64,000 bases of DNA. Origin: CAYMPH01 sp964392365. GTDB taxonomy: Bacteria; Spirochaetota; UBA4802; UBA5550. Shown piece by piece: positions 24,676-33,826 of the stretch. Every line of letters starts with the position of its first letter. Position 1 is the first letter of the stretch. A program made the translations under genes and the position numbers. Under the pieces are notes generated by a model. That model was not told the DNA's origin. It was given only the letters and a program-made list of their open reading frames with translations, and made no database searches. The stretch covers positions 248,001-312,000 of the forward strand of contig CAYMPH010000002.1 of the NCBI GenBank assembly GCA_964392365.1. The letters run 5' to 3'.

Positions 24676-25434
24676 TTATTCCTCAAGATTCATATCAGGA
24701 TAAAGTTTTTTTGCGCAATCCTTGCACACGCTGTGGCTGAATTCCGCTTCTGAATACTTGCTTATATAAGTTTCAAGAGTATGCCAGTATCCTTCATCAT
24801 CTCTGATTTTTTTACATGATGAACAGATCGGAAGAAGTCCGCTTAAAACTTTGATTCTTCCCATTGCATCCTGTAATTCCTGAATAAGTTTTATTCTGTG
24901 CTGTTCAACCTGTTTCTGCTCGCTGATATCGAAAATAACCCCGTCTATCCAGTAAATTTCACCGTTATCGCCGAAAATGCCCTGTCCGTTTTCTGTTACC
25001 CAGGTGTGTTCACCTTTAGAATTGATTATTCTGTATTCAATTCTGAAAGGATCGCGTTTTTCGAGAGCAGCTTTTTTTGCATCTTCAACTCTGGCAAGAT
25101 CTGCCTGAACAATTATGCTTTTAAGGGATCTGATCTGAAGTTTTACAAAATCTGTAGTAGGGTATCCGGTTATAAGTTCAAAATTTTCACTTAAATAGAA
25201 GAGTGTCCAGATATCGTCATTGGCTGATTGATACACTGCTCCCGGTATGTTTGAGACAAGATTTTTGAATTTCGCGGTATTCTGCCGAAGTGCGCTTTCC
25301 ATCCACTTGACATCTTCAAGCCTTGTATTTAATGCGTCTACTGTATCTTTAATTTCTTTAGCACTATCAAGCTTTTCATTTAGCTTTTTAATTTCATCAA
25401 CAAGTTCTTCTTTTGAAAGGTTATCGTAATCCAT
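24676..25434 (-). CDS. PAS-domain sensor protein with C-terminal cysteine motif
   Basis: This 252-residue soluble protein has an N-terminal coiled coil (1-55), then a PAS/PAC domain of PAS_3 type (about 65-185: FYLSENFELITGYP, FRIEYRIINSKGEHTWV, GVIFDISEQKQVE). A short coiled coil leads to a tail with CSSCKKIRDDEGYW ... HSVCKDCAKKLYP. This C-x2-C / C-x2-C tail is often fused to PAS or receiver domains in environmental bacteria and probably binds zinc or a redox centre. No kinase or cyclase domain is present. The partner is unknown. Confidence 0.82.
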   Translation of the reverse strand: MDYDNLSKEELVDEIKKLNEKLDSAKEIKDTVDALNTRLEDVKWMESALRQNTAKFKNLVSNIPGAVYQSANDDIWTLFYLSENFELITGYPTTDFVKLQIRSLKSIIVQADLARVEDAKKAALEKRDPFRIEYRIINSKGEHTWVTENGQGIFGDNGEIYWIDGVIFDISEQKQVEQHRIKLIQELQDAMGRIKVLSGLLPICSSCKKIRDDEGYWHTLETYISKYSEAEFSHSVCKDCAKKLYPDMNLEE

Positions 25435-26306
25435 ATACCCTCTTATTATATAAAACTATTAGAATATCAAGCCCATTATTTATGTTTCATTCTCATTTAA
25501 ATTACCGGATCTAAAAGAAAACAAATCAATAATTGATTTTAAAAAAATAATACATCTTACTGTGTTTGTCAATTTATAAATAATTTTTTATTTTAAATAT
25601 TCAGATTTCGTCAGTATTAATATTATTATCTCGCAATATATATTAGAGGTTTTATGATTTTAAATAAGGATCAGCTGAAAGCATCATTGCCTGATTTCGG
25701 CGTGAATATTGTTCTTGCAGGTGCAGGAGCAGGCAAGACAAAAACTCTTGTTGAAAAAGTTATCAATATTATCAACCATACAGATATCGCTCCGGAAAAT
25801 ATTTTAATACTTACTTTCAGCAGAAAAGCTGCGGAAGAGATTAAAAACAGAATAATTTTAAATGCAGAAGACAGTGCAGTAAAAATAACTTCCGGAACAT
25901 TCCATTCTTTTTGTCTGAATCTGATAAGACAATACAGCAATTGTTTTCTTGAACTATCTGGATTCAGAAATTTTCCTGAGGTTATGGATGATGAAACGGG
26001 AGATCATATTATCAATGAAATAATAATACAAAACAGGGAAAGATTACACGGCCTGCCGTATAATATTGTTTTTGAATTTTTTAAAAGCCGCAGGTTTTTA
26101 AAACACAGGATAATTACAAAGCTTGAATCAACCGGCCTATTAAATGAAATTGATAATATGATTCTTGAATATTCTGATATAAAACAGGAAAAAGAAATTA
26201 TTGATTTTGATGATATGATGCATTATGCAATCAGAATGCTTGAAACGAATATAGATATTAGAAGTGAAGTACAAAAAAAATTCAGATACATTTTTGTTGA
26301 TGAATT

Positions 26307-27440
26307 TCAGGATACCTCGGCAGAAAATTTCAGTTTATTAAAACTGCTGCTTCCGGAGAAACCGAATTTATTTGCTGTAATATGTTCCTCACTTCCCTCA
26401 CAAATCCCTTTATGAGTATCCATCAACCGCAGTAATCCATAAGCTCGAATAGATTTAAGGGTAGCATATTCCTTCAGGTATAGGTTTGAAAATTCAGGCT
26501 TGAAGTACGTATATCCGCCAATGAAGTTGTGCTTCATACCACGTTGAAATCCTTCTGCACTGGCATCGTTCACTCCTGTCTTTGTTGTCCACCTTTCACG
26601 AGAGAATCGATATCGAGGGTCTTTGCTTTTCGCCGAGTGGTTGGCCATTTTGTGATTAAAGTTGTAACGCATCAGAAAACTATAGCCCTCATCAGTAAAC
26701 AGAGGAGCGTTGGGGTTTTCTAAAAAGCTGAACAGGGGCTGTACTGTCTTTTGAGTCAAATCCGGAATGCTATCAAGAATTACGCCTCCACCACGTAAGA
26801 TAATACAATTTACTAAACTTCCGATTTGGTACTTGTTCCTTTCAATGGCTACTTTGTCATCGAGGAAAATGGAAGCTGTCATTCCCCGTGCTTTAAATCT
26901 TTTCCGGAATCCGTTCGCCCTCATACTACAGGAATAGACCACGCAGGTATCAGCGTTTAATAAGGGCTTATTGGCAATTATAGGCTTCAGGTCTGCATTT
27001 ATATCAGTAGGGAAGCGGAAATCCTTGCCGTAGTGCTTGTTCAGTTCCTCATTTATAATCTTCTTAACAGCAGGCTCAAACTCCAATAGGAAGAGTTGAA
27101 TTCTCCTTTTCAGAAGACTTGCTGTATTAATGCTTCCTCCAATCAATCGATGAATTGCTGAAGTGCTCAAAACCTGCGGATACATTACAATTGCCTGATG
27201 AAGAAGGTAAGAGAACATCCAGAGAGGCAATTTCAGCATATGAAGGGGCGTGTAGCTAATCCTGGATGCCATATAATTACATTTAGAGCAGCGTACAGCT
27301 TTCGGACGGTTCTTAACCGGCTTTTCCATTAATTTATTACAATGAGGGCAGTATTTGGGGTAAATGGAGTTTAAAAGGCTTATCGTAATCCTCTCAAAGA
27401 CAGCGGTGTTCAGGTGAGGGAATTCAGAGTCTACGATCAA
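26307..27440 (-). CDS. IS1595-family transposase
   Basis: This 377-residue transposase has an N-terminal zinc ribbon (YCPHCNKL ... VRCSKCNY). The catalytic region includes NADTCVVYSC, LFTDEGYSF and the late block VNDASAEGFQRGM followed by GGYTYF ... LYLKEYA, matching the D-D-N/E layout of the IS1595 (ISXO2-like) group. The assigned start is TTG at 27440, but the frame stays open upstream to the element end. No stop occurs before the left end of the element, so the last 23 or so residues are encoded by the antisense strand of the helicase gene. Confidence 0.85.
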   Translation of the reverse strand: MIVDSEFPHLNTAVFERITISLLNSIYPKYCPHCNKLMEKPVKNRPKAVRCSKCNYMASRISYTPLHMLKLPLWMFSYLLHQAIVMYPQVLSTSAIHRLIGGSINTASLLKRRIQLFLLEFEPAVKKIINEELNKHYGKDFRFPTDINADLKPIIANKPLLNADTCVVYSCSMRANGFRKRFKARGMTASIFLDDKVAIERNKYQIGSLVNCIILRGGGVILDSIPDLTQKTVQPLFSFLENPNAPLFTDEGYSFLMRYNFNHKMANHSAKSKDPRYRFSRERWTTKTGVNDASAEGFQRGMKHNFIGGYTYFKPEFSNLYLKEYATLKSIRAYGLLRLMDTHKGICEGSEEHITANKFGFSGSSSFNKLKFSAEVS

Positions 27441-27543
27441 TGGAATATCCGGATTTTGTTGAGCTTGAGTGGTGATTTTATGAGCACTTCCGTCAGGGGT
27501 TGGCGGATTTGCACATTGAGGTTGTGTGGGATGTGCGAATAAA
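26380..27543 (-). mobile_element. IS1595-type insertion sequence in the helicase gene
   Basis: A direct repeat ATTTGCTGTA lies at 26370-26379 and 27544-27553 on either side. IS1595 elements normally duplicate 8 bases, so two of the ten may be chance. The ends are imperfect inverted repeats: TTCCTCACTTCCCTCACAA at 26385-26403 against TTCGCACATCCCACACAA read inward from 27539, with one gap. The element is about 1164 bases long with one transposase gene transcribed opposite to the helicase. Confidence 0.88.
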
Positions 27544-28333
27544 ATTTGCTGTAGGAGATGACTTTCAGAGTATTTACGGTTTCAGAGGGTCGCGTTTAGA
27601 ATATATTGTTAAGCCGGAAATTTTTTTTTATAAACCGGGGAAACATATTCTCAAGGTTAATTACAGATCAAAAAAAGAAATTGTGAATATTGCAGGAAGA
27701 TTTATTAAAAAAAATAAAAACAGAAGTTCGAAAAAACTTATATCCCATAAAGGTGCCGGAGGGGTAGTCAAAGTAAAATTTGTTTCCGGTTTTGAAGATG
27801 AAGCAGAGTATGTTAAAGAGCTGCTCAGCACTTTGGAAATTATAGATATTGCAGTTCTTTACAGAAATAATTTCCAGGGATCTTATATAAAACAAATTCT
27901 GAAAATAAATGATTCACGGGTTAAATTTATGACCATTCATGCATCCAAGGGGCTTGAATTTAATACAGTAATTCTAACAGGCTTGTCTGATAAAATCATT
28001 CCGGATAAATCTTCTGATATCGAAGAGGAAAGAAGACTCCTCTATGTTGCAATGACCAGAGCTGAAGAAAATCTATATTTAATTTTTCATATGAAAGGCA
28101 GTAATGAATATCCATGTTTTGCAAAGGAACTGGGATATTCTGATTAAAAAATAAATGAAAATAATTTTGCGAAATTTTTTTTATAAATGAGAGCATTAAA
28201 CTGATAAAAAAAATTGACACTTTTCAATTGATGCTGTTAATTTATTATACTGATTAACTTATAGTTATAATATCATATGATAAAAATCAGTTTTTAATAT
28301 TGATTTTTTAAATATTCTGATAGAATAACTCAA

Positions 28334-28702
28334 ATGAAAAAAATACTTATAGTTGATGACGAATTTTATGTAAGAAATCCTCTGAAACAATTTCTTCAGA
28401 TGAAAGGTTATGAAATACATGAGAAAGAAAATGGAGTTGGAGTTCTTGATCTGCATGATAAAGAAAAATTTGATTTGATAATATGCGATATCGTTATGCC
28501 GGAAAAAGAGGGTATTGAAACTATTAAAGAATTAAAAGATAGACATCCCGAGGTTAAAATTATATCTATGTCAGGCAGTGATAAAATATCACCTGAAAAT
28601 TATCTCATGATGACTAAGATTCTGGGCGTTGAGATAGCCCTTGCTAAACCCTTTGGTAGTGAGTATCTTTATAAAGCTGTTGAAATGTTGATAGGCCATT
28701 AA
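28334..28702 (+). CDS. Single-domain response regulator
   Basis: This 122-residue protein is a lone receiver domain of the CheY type. Acidic residues D8 and D9 lie in ILIVDDEF, the phospho-acceptor is D52 in LIICDIVMPEKEG, the switch serine is in IISMSG, and K105 is in LAKPFG. No output domain is attached, so it must act through a protein partner. A TTGACA at 28214 may be its promoter. The peptidase gene starts six bases after it. Confidence 0.9.
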   Translation: MKKILIVDDEFYVRNPLKQFLQMKGYEIHEKENGVGVLDLHDKEKFDLIICDIVMPEKEGIETIKELKDRHPEVKIISMSGSDKISPENYLMMTKILGVEIALAKPFGSEYLYKAVEMLIGH

Positions 28703-28707
28703 AATAA

Positions 28708-29475
28708 ATGCAAAAACTCATTCTGTCGATTATTGCCGCTATATTTGTAGTGATATTATATTTTTCTGTTTATGCGGGAAATTCAGTTTATTGCGGTACT
28801 GATCCTTCAACTTATCTTGCCGGTTCATATAATCCTGAAAAATTAAAATGTTTTGTCAATCCATGTGTGATCGGAATTCCCTGTGATGATAAAAAACATT
28901 ATCTGCGGGAAGAGGCTGCTGCTGCTTTAAAAAAAATGCTATCTGAATTCAGGAAAGATCATCCTAATATTAAAATTACTGTGAGAAGCTCATTTAGAAG
29001 CTTTTATGACCAGAAGTATATCTGGAATAGTAAATTTGATGGAAGTACACTTGTTTCAGGGAAAAATTTAAGCAGGGAATTTAAAAATCACGAGGCCAGG
29101 TCACGTGAAATTTTAAAATATTCATCAATGCCCGGTACTTCAAGACATCACTGGGGCACGGACTTTGATATTAATTATCTTTATAATGATTATTATAATA
29201 CAGGAGAAGGCCGGATTATCTACGAATGGTTAAAAAAAAATGCAGGCAGATTCGGTTATTGCCAGCCTTATACAGCTGGAAGAAGCGGCGGCTACAGCGA
29301 GGAAAAGTGGCACTGGTCCTATAGGCCGCTTTCAGAAATTTTTATAAATGATTACAACAGGTTATTTGATAAGGATATTAAAAGATTTATCAGGAAATCC
29401 GGTTTCAGCGGAATAGAATCTTCTATCAATAATGCACTTGAATATGTTAATGAAATTAATGGGGACTGCAGGTGA
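28708..29475 (+). CDS. VanY-type D-alanyl-D-alanine carboxypeptidase
   Basis: This 255-residue protein has an N-terminal signal or anchor (LILSIIAAIFVVILYFSVYA) and a peptidase M15 domain. SSFRSFYDQKYIWNSKF is the substrate-binding block, PGTSRHHWGTDFDINY carries the H-x6-D zinc ligands, and EKWHWSYRP has the last H. It should trim D-alanine from peptidoglycan stem peptides in the periplasm. Four cysteines in the N-terminal part may form disulfides. It overlaps the next gene by four bases. Confidence 0.88.
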   Translation: MQKLILSIIAAIFVVILYFSVYAGNSVYCGTDPSTYLAGSYNPEKLKCFVNPCVIGIPCDDKKHYLREEAAAALKKMLSEFRKDHPNIKITVRSSFRSFYDQKYIWNSKFDGSTLVSGKNLSREFKNHEARSREILKYSSMPGTSRHHWGTDFDINYLYNDYYNTGEGRIIYEWLKKNAGRFGYCQPYTAGRSGGYSEEKWHWSYRPLSEIFINDYNRLFDKDIKRFIRKSGFSGIESSINNALEYVNEINGDCR

Positions 29476-31097
29476 AGGTTCTATTTTGTTATCTCTGCGA
29501 TTATAATGACAGGCACGATTATTATTTATCCCTTCTTCCATACGGACTGATATCAATAGCTGCATTTCTTGAACAGAAAGGATTATCTCCTGTCCTTGCA
29601 AATTTCTCAAAACACGGCTGGCGGGGTGCTGTAAAAATAATTGAAAATGAAAAGCCGGATATAATCGGAATATCAATTTATACACATAACAGAACAGACT
29701 CTATTAAGTTTGTGAAAGAGGTTAAATCTCAGTACCCGGAGATAATTATTATAGTTGGGGGACCTCATGTGTCCCATCTTGCGGAAGAGTTTTCCCGGAG
29801 AATTAAGGAAATTGATTTCCTTATAACAGGTGAGGGTGAAACAGCCTGCTATGATCTTATCAAACTATTACAAAATGGTGAAAAACCTCAAAGAATTACT
29901 GCTGGAGAACGGCTTGCTGAACTTGATGAAATTAAACCTGCATCAGATTTTTCAGGGAGAATGATCGGTATCAATACGAATGAGCAGTTCAAGTATTTAA
30001 TATCAAGCAGGGGATGCCCGCATGAGTGCAGCTTCTGCTGCTCACCTGCTTTCTGGAAAAGAAAAACCGAATTCCGCAGCGCGGAAAATCTTTTTAATGA
30101 GGTTATGCATATTCATAAAAAATACGGAATAATATATTTTTCTATCAGAGATGATAATTTTACTTTAAGAAAAGACAGAGTAGTGAAATTTTCCAGATTA
30201 CTTCGTAAAAGCGGAATATACATGATGTGGAACTGCCAGTCAAGAGCTGATACGATTGATGAAGATATGCTTGTTGAAATGAAACTTTCCGGTCTTGAGC
30301 ATATACAGTACGGAGTTGAATCCGGATCAGAAAAAATTCTGGAACTTTACAGCAAGTCAATAAAAATTTCTGATATAATTAAGGCCTGTGAAATCACTCG
30401 AAAAGCAGGTGTTTATCTTTCAATATATCTGATGGCAGGAATGGCTGGAGAAAAGCATAGCGATATTCAAAAGACAAAAGCATTGATGAAAAAAATTCTT
30501 CCTGGGGATGTTATTGTATCTCCAACAGCTTATTATCCTGGAACTGTTCTTTATAATGATATGAAAAAAAAAGGGGTTATATCTGATGATATCTGGTTTA
30601 AGAACACCTCAAACGGAATTTTTGTACGAAATGACCGGGAAGTTCCGGATTGGATAAATGAGCTCGTTACATATGCTGGAGCTTTAAGAAAAAAATCATG
30701 GTATAATGATAATGATTTTAAAGATCACAGAAATTTTTTTAAGGAAAAGAGCTGGGTTACGGAAATTCTATACGGTGACTTCCTGCTCGATACTGAAAGA
30801 TTCGAAGAAGCAGAAACCGCATATTCGGGTATAGCGCGTGAATATCAGAATAATGCCTGGCCGTATTTAAGACTTGGAAAACTTAAATTCATAGAGGGTG
30901 ATTTTTTATCTTCCGCTTCTTTTTACAGGAAAGTAACGGATATTGTTCCGCATTATTACGGCGGATGGCTTAAGCTTGCTGAATGTCAGATCGCGGCTGA
31001 TAATAAAATTGAAGCAGGAAGAAATTTTAATATTGCTTCAAAACTGAATCCGGATGATTCAAGAATTGCCTCAATGAAGAAGTTTCTGAAAGTATAG
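29472..31097 (+). CDS. B12-binding radical SAM protein with C-terminal TPR repeats
   Basis: This 541-residue protein starts at a GTG that overlaps the previous TGA. An N-terminal cobalamin-binding-like Rossmann domain (LLPYGLISIAAFLEQKG, PDIIGISIYT, IIIVGGPHVSH) is followed by the radical SAM core with C-x3-C-x2-C in SSRGCPHECSFCCSP. IQYGVESGSEKILELY is typical of this class. Residues from about 440 form TPR-like helices (AWPYLRLGKLKFIEGDFLSSA). Class B members methylate or rearrange lipids, peptides or natural products. The substrate here is unknown, though the peptidase neighbour hints at the envelope. Confidence 0.85.
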   Translation: MKVLFCYLCDYNDRHDYYLSLLPYGLISIAAFLEQKGLSPVLANFSKHGWRGAVKIIENEKPDIIGISIYTHNRTDSIKFVKEVKSQYPEIIIIVGGPHVSHLAEEFSRRIKEIDFLITGEGETACYDLIKLLQNGEKPQRITAGERLAELDEIKPASDFSGRMIGINTNEQFKYLISSRGCPHECSFCCSPAFWKRKTEFRSAENLFNEVMHIHKKYGIIYFSIRDDNFTLRKDRVVKFSRLLRKSGIYMMWNCQSRADTIDEDMLVEMKLSGLEHIQYGVESGSEKILELYSKSIKISDIIKACEITRKAGVYLSIYLMAGMAGEKHSDIQKTKALMKKILPGDVIVSPTAYYPGTVLYNDMKKKGVISDDIWFKNTSNGIFVRNDREVPDWINELVTYAGALRKKSWYNDNDFKDHRNFFKEKSWVTEILYGDFLLDTERFEEAETAYSGIAREYQNNAWPYLRLGKLKFIEGDFLSSASFYRKVTDIVPHYYGGWLKLAECQIAADNKIEAGRNFNIASKLNPDDSRIASMKKFLKV

Positions 31098-31342
31098 ATT
31101 TAATGAGACATATTGCCCGCAGTATTTTTTTTTAATAGAGGCTGTATTTTCTTGACAAAATATTTTTTTATTGGACAAATGAATTAAAATAAAGTAACTG
31201 TTCCGATATATTTTAACATAAAAATTATATAAGCTTTCAATTAAAAAAAATATAATATTGGTGTTTTTGTTAAATTAAAATTTTTATAAATTTATTTTCG
31301 AATAGTCGCTGAAATTAAAAATTATTTTAAAAGGGGGATTTT

Positions 31343-32350
31343 ATGTCTATTAAAGTTGCGATAAACGGTTTCGGAAGAATCGGACGAAACGTATGCAGAG
31401 CTATTTTTACTGAGGCAAAATATAGCAATCTTGAACTGGTTAGTGTTAATGATCTAACTGATGCAAAAACTCTTGCTCATCTGCTTAAATATGATTCGGT
31501 TTTCGGACATTTTAAAGGTGAAGTTTCGCATACAGATGATTCCTTGATTATCAACGGGAAAAAAATCAAGGTTCACGCAATGAAAGATCCTAAGGAGCTT
31601 CCATGGAAGGGCGAGGGAATTGATGTTGTTGTGGAATCAACAGGACGTTTTACTGAAAAGGATAAGGCAATGGCTCACGTTGAAGCCGGAGCAAAAAAAG
31701 TTATCATATCTGCACCTGCAAAAAATGAGGATATAACTATTGTTCTCGGAGTAAATGATGATAAGTATGATAAAAGCAAGCATCAGATAATTTCAAACGC
31801 CTCATGTACCACTAACTGTCTTGCTCCTGTGTGCAAGGTTCTTAATGATAAATTCGGCATTGAACGCGGGCTTATGACAACAATTCACTCTTACACCAAC
31901 GACCAGAATATTCTTGATCTTCCGCATAAAGATTTAAGAAGAGCAAGAGCAGCTGCAATGTCAATGATACCTACAACAACTGGAGCAGCTAAAGCAGTTG
32001 CGCTTGTTATACCTGAACTCAAAGGTAAAATTGACGGGGGAGCCATGAGGGTTCCAACTCCGGATGTTTCAGTAGTTGATTTTGTGTGCATCACAAAGAA
32101 AAATACGACTGCTGAAGAAATCAATGCTGCTATAAAAGAAGCGTCTGAAGGGAAAATGAAAGGAATACTTCAGTATTGTGATGAGCCTCTTGTATCAGTG
32201 GATTTTACAGGAAATTCCAATTCATCAATTTTTGACGCCCTGTCAACAAAGGTTCTTGATGGAAACTTTGTAAAAATATTAAGCTGGTATGATAATGAGT
32301 GGGGATATTCAGTCCGCGTTGCAGATCTTATCGGTTTCATAATGAAATAG
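31343..32350 (+). CDS. gap: Glyceraldehyde-3-phosphate dehydrogenase
   Basis: This 335-residue glycolytic enzyme oxidises glyceraldehyde 3-phosphate with NAD. INGFGRIGRNVCRAIF is the Rossmann start, ASCTTNCLAP holds the catalytic cysteine, and SWYDNEWGYSVRV is the C-terminal signature. The ATG follows AAAAGGGGG. A TTGACA at 31152 lies in the 245-base leader, but no -10 at the usual spacing is clear. The triose-phosphate isomerase gene follows 78 bases later. The phosphoglycerate kinase gene that often stands between them is absent. Confidence 0.97.
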   Translation: MSIKVAINGFGRIGRNVCRAIFTEAKYSNLELVSVNDLTDAKTLAHLLKYDSVFGHFKGEVSHTDDSLIINGKKIKVHAMKDPKELPWKGEGIDVVVESTGRFTEKDKAMAHVEAGAKKVIISAPAKNEDITIVLGVNDDKYDKSKHQIISNASCTTNCLAPVCKVLNDKFGIERGLMTTIHSYTNDQNILDLPHKDLRRARAAAMSMIPTTTGAAKAVALVIPELKGKIDGGAMRVPTPDVSVVDFVCITKKNTTAEEINAAIKEASEGKMKGILQYCDEPLVSVDFTGNSNSSIFDALSTKVLDGNFVKILSWYDNEWGYSVRVADLIGFIMK

Positions 32351-32428
32351 GATTTTTAATAATCAGGCTGCTGATTTCTGTCTGAAGTGTTTATATCAGC
32401 GGTCTGATAATATATAAAAGAGGGACAA

Positions 32429-33181
32429 ATGGGAAGAAGGAAAATTTTTGCAGGCAACTGGAAGATGTATAAAACCCATGATGAAGCTGCAGCGCTTGTT
32501 AAAGCTTTAATGGACGGAATTGGAGGAATATCCGGCAGAGAAATTGCAGTATTTCCTCCATCTCCTTATATCAGGGACGTTTCTTTGATCTGCAAAGGTA
32601 AAATAGATACAGGGGTTCAGAATATATATTTTGAAAATGAAGGTGCTTTTACCGGCGAGGTCGCGCCTAAAATGGCAAAGGATTGCGGCTGCCGATATGC
32701 TTTGATCGGTCATTCAGAAAGAAGGCATGTTTTTAAAGAAACTGATGAAGATGTAAATAAAAAAGTTATTGCTGCGCTCGCAAACTCATTGGATCCAATG
32801 GTATGTGTTGGTGAACTTCTGGAAGAAAGAGAAAAAGGTGAAACAAATGCAGTTATAAAAAGGCAGATCGACTGCGCTTTGAAAAATATTTCTAAAGAGC
32901 AGATGAAATCTGTTGTTATTGCTTATGAGCCGGTATGGGCAATTGGAACAGGCAAGGTTGCCACGCCGGAAATGGCGGAAGAAGTGCATAAATATACAAG
33001 AGAGCTTATCAGTAATTTATATGGAAAAGAAACTGCAGAATCTGTTCCGGTTTTATACGGCGGTTCAGTTAAGCCGGATAATATCAGCGGACTTATGTTA
33101 AAGGAAAATATTGATGGTGTTCTTGTAGGCGGAGCAAGCTTAAAGGCTGATTCTTTTCTTGACATAATTAAGGTGAAATAG
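32429..33181 (+). CDS. tpiA: Triose-phosphate isomerase
   Basis: This 250-residue TIM barrel interconverts dihydroxyacetone phosphate and glyceraldehyde 3-phosphate. FAGNWKMYKT holds the catalytic lysine, ALIGHSERRH the histidine, AYEPVWAIGTGK the catalytic glutamate and the mobile loop, and LYGGSVKPDN plus DGVLVGGASL the phosphate-binding end. Length and all catalytic residues are normal. It sits between gap and secG on the same strand, an arrangement seen in several spirochaetes (usually with pgk present). Confidence 0.97.
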   Translation: MGRRKIFAGNWKMYKTHDEAAALVKALMDGIGGISGREIAVFPPSPYIRDVSLICKGKIDTGVQNIYFENEGAFTGEVAPKMAKDCGCRYALIGHSERRHVFKETDEDVNKKVIAALANSLDPMVCVGELLEEREKGETNAVIKRQIDCALKNISKEQMKSVVIAYEPVWAIGTGKVATPEMAEEVHKYTRELISNLYGKETAESVPVLYGGSVKPDNISGLMLKENIDGVLVGGASLKADSFLDIIKVK

Positions 33182-33250
33182 ATTTATGCACCTAATCTTA
33201 AATTCCAGGTTTAACAGCCCGGATTTATATACTTTTACCCGAGGGGTTTT

Positions 33251-33610
33251 ATGGCCATTTTAACAACTCTTTCTGTAGTCTTTTTTGTTATTTTGTGCGT
33301 TCTAATCGTGATTATTGTTTTATTGCAGTCTGATAAAAGCGCAGGTATGGGAGTTTTAGGCGGTTCAAGCCAGTCTGCTTTCGGTTCTTCAACGGCTGAT
33401 GTGATTACTAAAATAACGGCTGTAATGGTTGCTCTTTTTCTGCTGGGATCACTGGGGCTTTCTGCTCTGCAGTCAAATAAAAGTTCTTCTCTTGAAAAAA
33501 AGATTTTTCAATCTGATAAATCTGATTCAGCAAAAGATAAAAGCATTATCGAGCAGCAGAAGACTGAAACTAAAACAAATGGAAAAAAAGAAAGCAATAA
33601 AGTAAAATAA
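33251..33610 (+). CDS. secG: Preprotein translocase subunit SecG
   Basis: This 119-residue membrane protein is the small subunit of SecYEG. The first helix is followed by VLLQSDKSAGMGVLGGSSQSAFG, the most conserved part of SecG, and the second helix is ITAVMVALFLLGSLGLSAL. The tail of about 40 residues is polar and lysine-rich, longer than in many homologues. GAGGGG precedes the ATG. It follows tpiA by 69 bases and precedes a small ferredoxin gene by 11. Confidence 0.93.
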   Translation: MAILTTLSVVFFVILCVLIVIIVLLQSDKSAGMGVLGGSSQSAFGSSTADVITKITAVMVALFLLGSLGLSALQSNKSSSLEKKIFQSDKSDSAKDKSIIEQQKTETKTNGKKESNKVK

Positions 33611-33621
33611 GGGAGTTTGAT

Positions 33622-33807
33622 ATGCCTCGAGAAGTTTTTGTTGATGCAGATGCCTGTACAGGCTGCGAACTCTGTTCTGATACTTTACCGGAAGTATTTA
33701 TAATGTCTGACGGCATTAGTATTGCTGACAATAGTAAGGGAGCATCAGAATCAGCTATACAGGATGTTATCGATTCCTGCCCTGCTGAATGTATACATTG
33801 GAAATAA
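33622..33807 (+). CDS. Single-cluster [4Fe-4S] ferredoxin
   Basis: This 61-residue protein binds one [4Fe-4S] cluster. The ligands are C-x2-C-x2-C in ACTGCELC and a distant C-P in DSCPAECIHW, as in small ferredoxins of Thermotoga and Desulfovibrio. The extra cysteine in PAEC might form a disulfide. It carries single electrons in the cytoplasm. It stands between secG (11 bases) and metK (19 bases), each with a good ribosome-binding site, so it belongs to the gap-metK transcription unit. Confidence 0.92.
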   Translation: MPREVFVDADACTGCELCSDTLPEVFIMSDGISIADNSKGASESAIQDVIDSCPAECIHWK

Positions 33808-33826
33808 TTATTAAGGAGATATATTA

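Larger units (their letters stand above)
25654..28147 (+). pseudogene. UvrD-like helicase split by an insertion sequence
   Basis: The N-terminal part (25654-26379, 242 codons) has VLAGAGAGKTKTLVEKV (Walker A), LTFSRKAAEEIKNRI, SGTFHSFC and FVDEFQDTS (Walker B). It stops inside motif III. The C-terminal part resumes at 27554 with GDDFQSIYGFRGS, NYRSKKEI, FMTIHASKGLEFNTVILTG and RLLYVAMTRAEENLYLIF. Removing 26380-27553 (the element plus one repeat copy) joins NLFAV to GDDFQ in frame, giving a compact helicase of about 439 residues. Superfamily 1 helicases of this kind unwind DNA in repair. The intact motifs on both sides show a recent break. Confidence 0.95.

Noticed and set aside
26380..27543. 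The IS1595-type element as the driver of the TA-flanked repeats
   Set aside because: Its inverted repeats (TTCCTCACTTCCC type) do not match the ends of the small repeats (AGGGAATCTC type), and it makes a longer duplication than TA.
33808..33826. SAM riboswitch ahead of metK
   Set aside because: Only 19 bases separate the ferredoxin and metK genes, enough for a ribosome-binding site only.
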